Positions 1 to 12,420 of a stretch of 64,000 nucleotides of DNA are shown in pieces (the stretch's first letter is position 1; each line of letters opens with the position of its first letter). The stretch comes from Brugia malayi. Its lineage: Eukaryota; Nematoda; Chromadorea; Rhabditida; Onchocercidae. The position numbers were made by a program, and so were the translations under genes. The notes beneath the pieces were generated by a model that was not told the DNA's origin, ran no database searches, and was given only the letters and a program-made list of their open reading frames with translations. Location: NCBI RefSeq assembly GCF_000002995.4, contig NW_025062476.1, positions 2,537,001-2,601,000 of the forward strand, given 5' to 3'.

Positions 1-1649
1 TTTAGGTGCCAGTGTAGAGTTTAAGACAAAAGTTTAGAATCCTTCTTAAAAATTTTTAAAAATTAGCCATGCCGTTTTTTCAAAGTTAACAATACTCGAG
101 TTTTTCGTCCCTTTTCCCTTTCAACTAGATGACACTATTGCTCACCCCTTTCACATTCGTTATTCGTTATCATTATCAACCACATTAGAATGACAACGGC
201 AAATGTATCCGCACTTTTTTTTTTCCTTCTTGTCGATTGATATAACACACAGAAAATGAAAAAAAATGTCAATACCAGTTCTTTCATTATCTTCCACACT
301 ATACGAAACATATGAAAATTAAAAGAATATAACGGAACTTTTTGCTCTTTTAAGAAGCGAAAGTTTTGGAAATTTTTGTCAGAGCCCCTTCCAAACAATA
401 CAAAAAAGGAAGTTAAAATAAAGGCAACAATAATCGAAAAGAGAAAAAAAAAAAACATTAAATACAAATAATTGAGTAGTGGCAAATGTATTTGACGTCT
501 AAAACAATTACAAAAATCAATTTCACTAACACAAGCTGAATGGAAACGATGAAAAAATTGAGGTATATATTTTGTTGAAAACAAAAAATGGACCACGCAT
601 TGGGCGAATCAGTGAAAGGAAAATTTTAAAACAATACAAAGTTAAATACTACACAAAATACCATATGAAAACATAAGCATGAAAAACTGTAAGGTAGAAC
701 AGCAGAAATGGAGAAGATAAGAAGGGAAAAAGCGATAAACGTTGCTCACTCGTTGACTTTACTTGTACAGGACAGACCGGTTAATTCCAGCTGTCAAAAT
801 TTCATTCATACCAGTATCAATATGACGAAGTAATGATAATGATAGCAACTAATAATGATAACAATTGAATAAACATGAATAACGAAAAAAAATCTTCACC
901 GGATTAGTTGCACACCTGTATATACCAAGAGACATGTACGTGAGTGGAAAAATGATGAAAAGCAACATCATAAAAATGACTTCAACCAATAAAATAGAAA
1001 TTAAAAGAAAAATAAAAATGTGGAACATCAGAGACACACATGAACAGACATGTGTCGCATATGTATTTTGTGCTTTGATAACAAAATAAGCTATTACTTT
1101 CTCAAGTTTGTAAATTAAGACTTATGAAATGTAAGAAATTCATCGCGTCATACTTCATTCAAATACAGTGAAATTTGGAAGATATTTTGGAAGCGGAAAG
1201 AAAATTGGAAAAATTTAAAACATCCCACTGAATCCACTACCACTTTAATAACTTTTGATTTCCAATTCAAGACATGGCTTTATCCATTTTCACATTCATA
1301 TTTTAGGCGTTTTAAGCATAGAGCTGATCCTCTAATAACCACAGATTAAGAAATGAAATTATAAGAGACCGAATGCATCAAGATAAAGGAGAAAAAAGAG
1401 ATAGACATATTAGCTGTGAATGAATAACATAATCAAGTTAAAATCTTTAGTTTTCCTCTTGATGATGGTCTAAATCTAATTCATTAAAGAAGACATTACA
1501 TTAAGCGTTCCTTTTCAAGGATAAACGAATGCGTAGCTAAATATACCCAGATAAACAACAAATTTTTAATGTTCAAAACAAGTCATTCAATCGGTACTAA
1601 AATTCAGATTGCCGCAAACTTTTCTATCTGGGATAGCTACTCATCAAAT
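1..1649. other. Gene-poor left flank, includes 3' flank of the receptor gene
   Basis: AT-rich sequence without a recognisable gene. Open frames here, such as the minus-strand one at 135-596, are Phe/Leu-rich readings of homopolymer tracts and show no domain. The 3' UTR of the minus-strand nuclear receptor must lie in the right part of this stretch, but I see no clear AATAAA signal (TTTATT on the plus strand) close to its stop codon. Confidence 0.6.
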
Positions 1650-4600
1650 TTAAAGATAACGGAAAGTATTAGTGACATCAGCAGAATTAGCAGAATGACC
1701 AGAATCAAATATTCCTGCTTGTGAAACATAGGTGCCAGTAGCCGAAGCAGACGGTGGCTGTTGGGCATGGTTTGGATAGGTGCCTGAAACTGAGAATTGC
1801 CCTGAGTATGGGAAATAAAAATTGTATGAGGTATTGGGTCCAGGCGGTACAATGATTGGAGTAACACGTTGCGGCTGAGGTTGATGAGGTGATGATGACG
1901 TTCCGCTACCAGACATTACTTGCTGTTGTTGCACACGACCATGCATCACCGACCCAGGATTGGGTATTGATAAAGGTGATAACGTTGATAAATTAGCAGT
2001 CGGAGGCGGTGTTAGATGAACCGAACTTAAGTCATCTACATCTGCTGATGTCGTCTGCTGTTGTGGCGAAGCTTGCAAAAAAGTTTGTGTAGAAACATCG
2101 GCACGCTCTCTAGCTGTTGGTGATGGAATTATTTCGCCAGGTGAATCCACGAATATTTCGATCAACAACGGATCTATCGTCTGACAACCAAACATTCGAG
2201 CAAACTGCACATTCTCGCACAAAATCGAAGAAATTTTCTAGAATTATTAATTAATTTGTTCGAAATGCCAGATGAATTCTGTTGAATGTAAACACATGTT
2301 CATTATTCAATAATTTCCAGAAAACATATAATTCGACACCAAATATCATTCTTTTTACCTTCACAAATGTATCATTAAATTATATTTTCTTTCAATTTTC
2401 ATTAAGAAAAACTTCCTTACCGCTAATGGTGGCAGTAACAAGAGTATATTGCCAAAACGCGATATAGCAGCAGAAATTGGTTGTTCCGCAGAACTTACAC
2501 GATCGCGAATCATTTGGAATAATACATGCTGAACGCGATCTCGTAGTGCTCCTAAGGTTTGCGATGTTTCCAAGCTTAAACCTGGTGCATCTGAAATAAA
2601 CTATGTTATCAAAAGAATCTTTAATATGATCATATGGAAAATAATAACAGTGCTCTAATACTGCAATAAAATATTACGATTAATCAGGACTATAAAATAT
2701 TGAATAAGAAATACAGAGAATAGGACGTATTGCGCATTACATTAGTAAAACCTCAGATGACCTATGTTTTGAAACTTTAAATTTAAAAAAATTACCGGCA
2801 TCCAACAGAACAAGCGCTGTTAGTGAGACAATTTCAGCTTCATTAAGTAGCAACTTCCGTATGGGTTGTGTCAATTCATCCAGTATTCGAGCAGCCATAT
2901 TGTTCGACAAAAAGCTATAACAAATAATTACCCTTTCATGATTATCATATACCTGATAACTGTACAACTGAGATTTTTCCAACAGAGCAAATATAAAACC
3001 ACCACTCCAATACTACGTGATTCTTAACACACCAAATAATTCCTTGGAAACACCATAATTCTTTTCCATACGCAAATAGAAAATCCACAGTACGTAATTT
3101 ATGAGCAGTCAGTCAACAACGAAAGACAGGATCAAAGATTTGAAAGACTCCTTCTTTTTCACAATTAATATTAAAGAAGATATAATTACGAAACATTAGC
3201 AAAGTTTCTTTTTTCGAAAAGTAATTTCCCAGAAAAAAAAAAAAGGAAAAAAATTCTTCTATCTGTGAAACAGCTGCTCCTGACAATCTTTGATGTATTA
3301 CGACATCTGCTACAAACAGTTATATCCACGTTTATGAAATGCAATTACTCCTTTCCTTTTCTATTGAAATAATTATTTGTTCCAGTAATGATTCAAAAAA
3401 GAAAAAAATTTTACAATCATGTATCCTGGCTAGACTACGAATTTCACAATAAGTATTTCAGCAGCTAACTATAGCAATTTATCAGACAGCTGGTTTTGAA
3501 TAACTGGAAAAGAGTAGCAAATACTTTCTTCTATAAATTTCAAAAAGTCTAAAGAAATAAAAAATGAAAAAAAGACACAGAAAAGAATAGAAAAGATGTC
3601 GTATGAAATTCTGACTTATCTATCTTGATAGAAAATATTACTTATTCTCAAGCAGATGTCTAGGTGTTTGTCGCGGAATTACAGTTCTATTGCACAAGCA
3701 CAACAAATCTGGATCGGATGTCGTTTGTGCCGTTCGTGCAGCTTGTGTGAATGCACAAAATGCGGCAAATGAACTTTTCAACACAAAAACCTGCAAAATG
3801 AATTGGACTAAAGAACAGAATAGACGACTTATTTAATTTTAATTTTATATGTTTTTCCGTATTCCATACAAGTAATTTATATATGTTTTGTTCCTAAATA
3901 CTTCCTAAATAAATGTATATAACTAGTTTGGTTTTCTCTATATTCAATTCTTTATTTTTTCTGCTTACATTTATGTATTCTTCAGTACATCGTTAAATTT
4001 TTACCTGTAGATATCTTTGTATAGGATAGTTCTTATTAATCCTAATTCACAAATATTTTGCTTCATAAATGACGTTTATTCTTAAACTGCGTATATTTCT
4101 TTTTGTTCCTACATTTCTTTCCAAGTTAACCTAAATCTAGAAGTTGGATTGACTTTAAGAAATTTTTTTTCAGAGATAACTATTCAGTGTACTAACTAGT
4201 GATAAATAAAATACTAAATTTTCTCAGTATCTGGAATATAACTCACAATGTACTGATTATTGTTGCTCAAACAATCCTTAATGCATGATGTGATTTGCAC
4301 AGTGAAAAAGTTAATTTAACAGATGAACTAATGTCCCATTCGGATTCAGTTAAAATTCTCAAAACTAATTACTAATTCTGTTAAAAAAAATGAGTAGTAG
4401 ATTATCGATATTATTACTTTTTCATTGCATTCACTTAGATTGACGAGTGAGAACAGCGCGTCAATCCAATCAACCGCTGCACCGATATACCGTCGTACTG
4501 CTTGAGATAATTGTTCGACTGTCGCCGTACGTCCTGCTTCATAACATATCTGCAGAAATGGTCATAATTTAGGAATATATCCTTGTATTTGAAACTTCAT

Positions 4601-6062
4601 ATTTTATATCACTCTCTCAATATATGTTACCTATTAGCACTATCTACTAGAATATCACCAATAATTTGCAAAATAATATCGATATATAAAAAGTAAGAGT
4701 TGTGTGCCTTATTTTTATCCCTATTCTGATAAAATAAGGATCCTGCAACAATAAAAGTTACATCGAAGCGATCGCTATCCAAAACATATCTATTCTGAAA
4801 AATTCCACTCAGTTCCAAATCTGGATCAACTTTAACCCTCGCAATTCCAATCGGTGTTGCCACCGAAAGCCGTTTAATCGAGCTCATTGCTTGCAGTTCG
4901 GTGTCGAGGAGGTAGGTAAGTAAGGCATCTTCTTGTTGTGAACTGAAACTGACGCTCAGTAAAACAACTTCATTCAAATTCTGACATATCATTTGCAATT
5001 TCAACAGGACATTTTGAACGCTCTAGTTAAAATCGATTAGCGCTATTATCTAGATAAGCAGCAGCATTTTTAATCCATCGATATAGCAATATAAATCAAA
5101 CTTGTGTTTAATTTTTCAACAAAATTTCTAATTACGAACATAAAGCTATCTTCCTGGAGAGGTCCAACAGAAAAGAACAAAAACGTAATAGCGACCATAA
5201 TTTTACATACACATGAATTAACAATTTGAAAAATAAACAGTATAAAGACTACTATCAACACTACAAATAATTCCAGCACCATATGTTTCAATGTTACATA
5301 CATTATAGCATGATATTAACTTTTCGAAAAAACAACTTACCAATGTGAGTCAGCCCCTGGTGATGGTAATAAACTATCTTCACGTCTCAGCTTTTTTCGC
5401 CGTGGGTTTTTCTGTTTTCCGATGATGTCACGGTCAGGGCGAATTGCTGAAGTATGAGAAGTAAAAGTAAATATTTATCCAATACAATAACAAAGATAAA
5501 GATTTGTCTAGTACAGCACTATCTAAACAATCAATGTCATGCAAGAACTATCACTGGTGTGACAGAAAATGATTCGTCTAATTCCTACTATTTTGTAATT
5601 TTCGCAGAGATTATAAAAATATTTATTTGGACAATTACAAATGAACCAGCAAAAAATATTACCATCAGGTTCCATGCCCACTTCTAGACATCGTTGAAAA
5701 CGGCAAAATCGACAGGCATTACGTTGATCTATAAAAATGAAAATAATGACGAAAAATACATTGTGTTCTTTTAGTCTTTCATATTATAATTCAAAAAATA
5801 TTAATTGACACTAATAAGAGACCTGCAATGATTATATACTACACTTAAATAAGACTGTTGCTAATCAATTACTTTTATAAATGAGCAACTCCAACCTTTA
5901 TCAATAGAGCATTTCTGCATAAAACGACAAGTGTATGATTGTCCGGAACGGATGGTTCGTCGAAAGAAACCCTTGCAACCGTAACATGCCATCACGCCAT
6001 AATGTTTACCAGCCGAACGATCACCACATACCATACACATTCCCTCTCCCAGGTCCATTGCC
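1650..6062 (-). CDS. Nuclear hormone receptor (HNF4-like/nematode supplementary type), 557 aa, 9 coding exons
   Basis: This is a ligand-type transcription factor that would act in the nucleus on hormone-response elements. My exons are 6062-5896, 5728-5663, 5446-5341, 4942-4762, 4549-4418, 3790-3642, 2914-2796, 2590-2421 and 2237-1650, with ATG at 6058-6056. All junctions are GT-AG and phase-consistent; the CDS is 1674 nt. The DNA-binding domain spans residues 8-73, with zinc cysteines C8, C11, C25, C28 and C44, C50, C60, C63. The P-box reads CYGCKG. A basic C-terminal extension follows ([12 protein letters not shown]). The ligand-binding domain runs from about residue 115 to 395 and ends in an AF-2-like helix (DPLLIEIF, about 384-391). 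A Ser/Thr/Pro/Gln-rich tail of about 160 residues follows. The DBD places it with nematode HNF4-derived receptors; I cannot name the ortholog. An upstream non-coding exon or trans-splicing is implied by the acceptor before the ATG. Confidence 0.93.
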
Positions 6063-6070
6063 CTGTAATC
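6063..6070 (-). promoter_or_regulatory. 3' splice acceptor 4 nt before the receptor start codon
   Basis: On the minus strand the sequence GATTACAG is followed by GGCA and then the receptor ATG. No coding exon with matching phase is visible upstream. In nematodes this arrangement usually marks a spliced-leader trans-splice site; a distant 5' UTR exon is the alternative. Confidence 0.5.
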
Positions 6071-6483
6071 ACTGATAACAACAATTAGAACCTTCTTCCT
6101 TCCAAAATGCAAATAACTAAAACGATCACAAATGCAAGACATTTTTAAGAAATCAGAGTTTTTTAATGATCAGCAAAACATATAATGCTATCATAGCATG
6201 CAAATGATATTGTTAAAATAAAAATGCCCAGTAAATATGATTCTACTGATAAATGATTAAATGATTCACAAAATATACCACTTACTTGGTAATAAAAAGA
6301 CCTTAAAATTTTCTTATTTGCTTTGTAAATAGACTGCATCATGGTGATGATACTCCATTTATATATAAACTAGAAGTGATAAGTGATAATGTTATGAAAA
6401 AATGAAAGAAGGCACAGGTACAACTGATAACCAACTCCTCTAACAAATCATTTCTGATAACATGAACCAGGGAAAAAACTCAA

Positions 6484-6885
6484 AAAGCCACACAAATTTC
6501 GGGGGGAGAAATGAGGTAAGCAGGACGGGGGAAAGGATATGGTAAGTGGCGGGGTAAAGTGGTCGGGTAGGGTAGGAGATAGGGGTAGCGGGGACGAACA
6601 GCAACTGCCGAGAAAAAAGTTTCCAAAAAATGAGTTTTCTGATTGGGAAAGGAAGAGGTCGAGAAAAAGAGGAGAAGAGTGGGAGGAGTGAGGGTTACTG
6701 GAGGAGAAAGTATTATCAAAGAATGAGAAACTATAGGAAAACGACTTTAATAGACAAGAAGAGAAAAATGTGAGTGAAATAAAAGAGGAGGGGACAGAAA
6801 GGAGAAGTAAAAGATGAAGATTAATAAAAGAGAAGAGGGAAAGAGAAAGGGAGAGAAAGAGAGCGAGGGTATGCATTAACAAGGA
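6484..6885 (+). repeat. Polypurine tract (G/A-rich plus strand)
   Basis: About 400 bases are overwhelmingly purine on the plus strand, with many GGGG and GAGA blocks. The long minus-strand open frames here (Ser/Leu/Phe/Pro-rich) are products of the strand bias, not genes. Such asymmetric tracts can form triplex or G-quadruplex structures. Confidence 0.7.
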
Positions 6886-6899
6886 TCCACAAACAGTGT

Positions 6900-6996
6900 G
6901 ATCATTATCATCGTCATCGTCATCATTATCATCATCACCATCACTCTTATCATCACTGTCACTATCATCATCATCTCATTGCTGTCATCAATGACG
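6900..6996 (+). repeat. Imperfect ATC/GTC trinucleotide repeat
   Basis: A run of about 95 bases made of ATC, GTC and ATT triplets directly follows the polypurine tract. It has the look of a decayed microsatellite. Confidence 0.7.
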
Positions 6997-7742
6997 ATGA
7001 CATTAATAAATTTGTTCGCCAAGAAGAAAATACCTGCAAGAAATTAAACACAGAAATGACAAAGAAGAAAGAAGAGAAGAGAGAGTGAATTTATTCCCCT
7101 AATGATAACAATAACGATGATGATAATGATGTATGCAGAGATGCAAAAAACAAGTAAGTCATTTGAAACAGAGAAGAGAAAAGTGCTTTTAAAGTTTACA
7201 TTCTAGTCAAGTTGTTTAACTTAAATATTTACTAGAAACTAAGATAAATGACAAATTATTACCTAAATAAATAACATAAACAATTATTATCATTGATAAT
7301 GATAATAACAGTAATGATAATCAGTAACCATCTCACATAATAACTGTGACAGTCACCCATTCATGTGCTATTCAACAAATACATTTTATTATCACTCTAG
7401 TCTGATATATATTAGTGTAATATCATTAATGAAAACTATAAAATAAAGAAACTAAATCTGAAGAAGAAAAAATTTTGATTGTTCTTTCAAAATTATAAAA
7501 AAAAAAAAAAAAAAACTCACAATTAAGAAGCTATAGCATATTTCAATTTCATTTATTCTCATAAATATTCATTTAAATTAGATAAAAGCAATTAAAAATT
7601 CTAATAAAATAACAATTAGCTAATTAAGTAATTAACTGACAGAAAATAAACAATGGTAAGACATGTAAAAATAATCAAATGAAGTATTTGATTAAAGAAA
7701 AAGAAAAAAGAAAACATCTATTATTTGAAGAGTAAATGGGAA

Positions 7743-7762
7743 GTACCTTACACGTAAGGTAC
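7743..7762. promoter_or_regulatory. 20-bp near-perfect palindrome
   Basis: GTACCTTAC and GTAAGGTAC form two 9-bp inverted arms around an AC spacer. It sits at the left edge of the long ATT microsatellite block. It could be a dimeric protein-binding site or a chance hairpin. Confidence 0.4.
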
Positions 7763-7784
7763 GAAGCAATTCCAACTCTTCATT

Positions 7785-8225
7785 ATTATTCTTATTATTA
7801 TTATTATTACTTAATTATTATCTATTATTAATTAACATTAATCAATATTATCAATATTACTCATTATTAATATTATTTATTATTGATATTAAAAATATTA
7901 TTATCGTTATTACTATTGTTAATTATTATCATTGTCAGTATAATAATTATTAATATTGTCAATGTTATTAATAATAATAATAATTATTATTAATATTACT
8001 ACTACTATCAACTACAAACTGTCATTATCATATCATTACTACTTTATTATTACTAATATTATTAATGTCATTAACATTACTCATTATTATTATTGTTATT
8101 TTTATTATTAATATTATTAGTATTATTAACTATTAATGTTAATACCAATTATTAATATTATCATTATTGTTAATTGTTATTATTAATATTATTTGTTATT
8201 TTATTATTATATTAATAATAATAAC
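7785..8225 (+). repeat. Long imperfect ATT/TTA trinucleotide microsatellite block
   Basis: About 440 bases consist almost wholly of interrupted TTA/ATT triplets, with short stretches of AATAATAAT in the opposite phase. The composition suggests an old, expanded and mutated microsatellite. Confidence 0.8.
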
Positions 8226-8324
8226 TGTCAGTAAATCCGTTCACTTTTTTCTTATACTTGGTTGGCCTTCTTCTTAAAACAATTCTCGACTGCCTTCCTG
8301 TTTTTGGAAATGACAGTATGCATT

Positions 8325-8376
8325 ACACACACACACACACACACATCATTTATATGTGTGTGTGTGTGTGTGTGTA
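8325..8376. repeat. Inverted dinucleotide repeat: (AC)n spacer (TG)n
   Basis: An AC run of about 20 bases at 8325-8344 is followed after about 10 bases by a TG run at about 8355-8374. The two arms are mutually complementary, so this microsatellite pair can fold into a long hairpin. Confidence 0.8.
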
Positions 8377-9314
8377 TGTGATTGTGTAAACAGACAGACC
8401 CACATATGCAAACAAAAAGTAGGAATAGAAGTATTAAAAAACACCTGGTTAGTGTCAATTTTGTCGTTTTCATCCGAAACAATAATTGCATTGGAGGTAT
8501 GAATGACAACAACAAATGAAAGAGTCACTAAGTGCTATTTCTAGTTTTTCTAAATAATCTAAAAATTTGAGAAATTTCACGGAAAAATTTTTCATGCTAA
8601 ATTACTTTAAGCTATATATTTTATAAACTTTCGCTTTTCATCATTTCTTATCATCAATTATCATTATTTTTAATGAAATGAAAAATAAGAAAAAATTTTT
8701 ACAATTAAACTGGAACGATACCAATTATTTCAATCATTTGTTAGAAAATTTATTTGAAAGATTAAATTGTTATGGGCTTTTTGCGCTTACCTCAAACATT
8801 TCTCATGCAAAAACTCTATATTTTGACACTTCTAAACTGCTTCCATTCATTTATCTTTCACATGAAATCTCACAACTAAAATGATAGAATCAATTTTTCT
8901 TTTTTTTGTCGTCATCTAACCAATCAAACAATCAAACCAGTAATGCTCACATTCTCTAATCAATTTTGAAACAGTAAAAAAAAAAAAAAAAGGAAGGAAA
9001 AGAAGTACGATAAGAAGAAAACGAATAAAAGTAGCAAATTCTAAAACTTAATTCTTTTTTTTTTTTTTTGGCAAAAATAAAATTAAGCAATAATTCTTCT
9101 GCAAATATTGCAAAGAATTTTGTATTAAAGCCATAAAAATTTACAATTTCTATTTTAATTCTTTCAAACTTTTTTTTTTTTTTTTTTATATAAACAAAAT
9201 GCGCTCATTTCTCATTCATTCATTCATCATTTTTTCTTATATTTATTTAAGAAAATACAAATGTTTGTAAATAATTGCATCCTTTCTTCCTTCTTTTCTT
9301 TTCTTGAAATCATA

Positions 9315-9593
9315 CTGATAGTATAATATTTTAAAATTTATTTTGCATGTGCATGCATCACAGATAGTATAATATTTTAAAATTTATTTTGCATGTGCAT
9401 GCATCACAGATAGTATAATATTTTAAAATTTATTTTGCATGTGCATGCATCACAGATAGTATAATATTTTAAAATTTATTTTGCATGTGCATGCATCACA
9501 GATAGTATAATATTTTAAAATTTATTTTGCATGTGCATGCATCACAGATAGTATAATATTTTAAAATTTATTTTGCATGTGCATGCATCACAG
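9315..9593. repeat. 46-bp minisatellite, six nearly identical copies
   Basis: Units start at 9315, 9361, 9407, 9453, 9499 and 9545, and a three-base remnant (CAG) follows the last. Units 2 to 6 appear identical by eye; unit 1 differs near its first bases. Each unit carries the 8-bp palindrome TGCATGCA. The near identity points to recent expansion or homogenisation. Confidence 0.95.
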
Positions 9594-9674
9594 CAAAAAA
9601 AATGAGATAGAAAATGGTAATTGAGGGATGAAAATGTTGAAAGAATTAAATGAAATGAAAATGTCACCATATGG

Positions 9675-9730
9675 TGTGTATGTGTGTGTGTGTGTGTGTA
9701 TGTGTGTTATATATATACATACATACTTGA
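9675..9730 (+). repeat. GT/TATG microsatellite
   Basis: Alternating TGTG and TATG units are followed by TATATA and CATACATAC. The open frames crossing it on both strands consist of Val/Cys or Thr/His repeats and are not genes. Confidence 0.7.
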
Positions 9731-11689
9731 ATGATGTGTGTGGTAAGTTTTCAAAAGTAGGTATGGAAAAAGAAAGGGAAAATTCCTCCTTTTTTTTTCT
9801 TTTTTTTTCAATTAAACAACCAATAGGCGGAACATAGAACAACAGCGCATCATTAGAAATCACTATGATTAGCAAAATATCAGTGGTGATGAACATGATG
9901 ATAAACAAAACAACAACAGTGGTGATGAACATGATGATAAAGAAAACAACAACAACAACAATAACAATGATAATAATATAGCAGTTTTATTTATCACTAA
10001 TTTGACATTACATCATAATTTTCACTAATACATAAGGAAAAAAAGGGAGGAAAGAACGGGGAAGATAGAATAAAATGAGAAATTTGTTATTACAAATTTT
10101 TCTTTTTTTTTTTTTTTTTTTTTATGTTAAAAAAATTTATAACATAAATTAGATTGATGTGCTAGGAAAAAAGAAAAGAAAAAAAAAAAAAAAAAGGACG
10201 AAATTTAAGCATTTTATTTCAGTTAAAAAGAGAAGACAATAATTTCATTTAAAAATAAAATTTATTTTTTGATCATCATTTAATTTGAGTAATTTGAATT
10301 CTTTTAGATTAGTAGTGTTGTATGATGTATGATGAGAGTATTATTCATATATAACTTTGCATATTAAAATTTGAAAATTAGAAAGTGGGCAATCACAAAA
10401 GCATTATTTAGATATTATGCAGATTAAATGGAAAAAAAAAAATCGTTGCATTATTTCAATAAATGTAAAATTTATTCACACTAAAGTGGCAGCTAGAAAG
10501 TTTTTTTCTGATTAACAAAGCCATACAAATTAGATTAAATTTATTTTAATTTATTTTATCAAAATTAAAAAAAAAGAAAGTATTCGCTTCAAATAGAAAT
10601 AAATGCATATAAACATTGAAAATTTAATCTAAAATCATCCAATTAATTATTTAAGAAGAAAAATCAAAAAAGAAAACACTAATGTAAACATTATCTTATC
10701 TCTTTCTAGTATGCTATCAGTGTAGCAATATAGATGACAAAGCATTTGACAAATTTGGTTAGCAACGAGAATTACTATTTGTCACTTTCACTACGACACA
10801 GTATTCTTGATTGTATTCTTCTTCTCTCTCTCTTTTTCTGTCTCTCTCTCTCTTTTCTCTCCTTTCCTCATTTTTTTTTTTTTAAAACTATCTTTTAAAC
10901 ATGTGAAAAGCACGAGAAAAGAGACAATTACATGAGTAAAATACAATTAACTCATTGAAAATATATAACAAAGAAAAAAATAGAGGAAAAGATGAAAGAA
11001 AGAGGAATAGAAAAGGAGAAAAAGAGAAAGGAAGGAAAGAGATATTATTAGGATGGGACAGGTATATTATGATAAAAACATTGATGAAAACTTCAGGTAA
11101 GTAAAATGGTAGGAACTTACCCAAACAGGACTCAACACATCAAACAGGTTTTTTCACTCTTCGATCTATCCATAATATTTGCACGGCAATCAAAAAAAAA
11201 AAAAAAAATTTCTCTACTAAATTTTACTCTTTCCCAATCTTTTTCATCATTTTCTTCACTCAGATTCTCTCCCACTAAACATATTTTTAATAGCATGTGA
11301 AATAATAATTAAAATTATGCAAATTAATCTCAAAAATATTCCTAATCTTCCAAATAATTATTTCAAGAAATGAAAATGACCAGTGAAGCAATCGGTCAGT
11401 TATATAATGTTTCTAAGTAAATCAACAATCATTAAAATAATTGTTGGAAATTATTTTAATATTAAAATAATTGTTGGATTTTTAAAAAAAAGAAAACATA
11501 CATATCTAAGAAGGTAACAGCAATTATTATAAAAATATTTGGAGGAAATTGAAAATGATTCCAACGATAATTCATATTTATTTCGTACCTTTTTGGTCAC
11601 ACTTAAGATTAATTTACTACAAGCTTTGAAGATGACATTCTATGTTAATAAATTGTTTCTTTCAGCAACAAAAAGACAAAATGAACAGT

Positions 11690-12420
11690 TCGAAGGGTAA
11701 AATGTAGGCGGGAGGGTCGTTGACAGGCAAAGTGGGTAATTTACCGCTCAACTAAAGCACTGAGAAACAAAAAAGTGACAAAGGTGGTGTACACCACTAA
11801 ATGGGTATGGAAATACCGGGGAAATTCTTGCCCAGAAATTACTCTAAAGAGAATACAAAAGATTAGGAAGACGTGGTGGCATACGTGATGTAAAGATGGT
11901 CGGTCTTTGAAAGAGAAATATTCAATGTTTAGGAATTGTAATTATAGTTTTATGGCAAATGGAAGAGAGAGGTTTTTGGTAGGATGGAAATGGTATAGTA
12001 ACAGATGACCTGGGGGGGAAGTGGTTGAAGTAGGTAGTAGGATAAAAGGAATAAAATAATGGGAAAGTATGGTGGAAAGATTAGGGGAGGATAGAGTGGA
12101 GTGGTGGATTGGATAAGATGTTGGGTAGGGTTAGGGTAGGGTTGGGTACAATGACAGATATATGCAATGTTAGCAGAAGCACTAGCAGAACAGAGTGTGA
12201 AGATGGGGAGAAGATCGGTGCCAATCCCAAAGGATGGAAGGGAGACGATTGTATGGTTGTGGGGCGGTTGTGGAAAGGAGGCGGGGAGCGACATGTGGCG
12301 CAGTGGATGGGCTTGGAGGATCGATCTGTTGAGGGATGGATGTGATAAGTAAGGCTCGTGGGGAAGGTTAGTCTCCGTGGCCTGCCTCTTTCTGGCCTTA
12401 CCCGCAGTCGTAGTGATCGT
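11690..12420. other. GC-richer, G-on-plus-strand island with overlapping open frames
   Basis: This stretch is clearly less AT-rich than its surroundings and lacks homopolymer runs. A 190-codon open frame lies on the minus strand (11950-12522), and 78- and 61-codon frames overlap it on the plus strand. None shows a domain I know. A good donor (GCGG followed by GTAAGG) is present on the minus strand near 12400, so an upstream 5' exon of the receptor gene is possible. If spliced to 6062 it would not keep the receptor frame, so it would have to be untranslated. Function unknown. Confidence 0.35.

Noticed and set aside
135..596. 153-codon minus-strand open frame
   Set aside because: Phe/Leu-rich reading through A-rich plus-strand DNA, no domain, no splice context; probably chance.
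4627..4761. Extension of receptor exon 4 to 4627
   Set aside because: The frame is open, but the donor at 4762 (GAT followed by GTAACT) is the one that joins exon 5 in phase 0 and gives the expected ligand-domain sequence.
5070..5303. 77-codon minus-strand frame between receptor exons
   Set aside because: It lies in an intron; splicing directly from 5341 to 4942 preserves phase and gives a continuous receptor.
6448..6882. 144- and 79-codon minus-strand open frames
   Set aside because: Both are explained by the polypurine tract on the opposite strand, giving Ser/Leu/Phe/Pro-rich peptides.
12121..12150. Telomere-like TAGGGT repeats
   Set aside because: Only two or three imperfect GGGTAGGGTT units; nematode telomeres are TTAGGC and there is no array.
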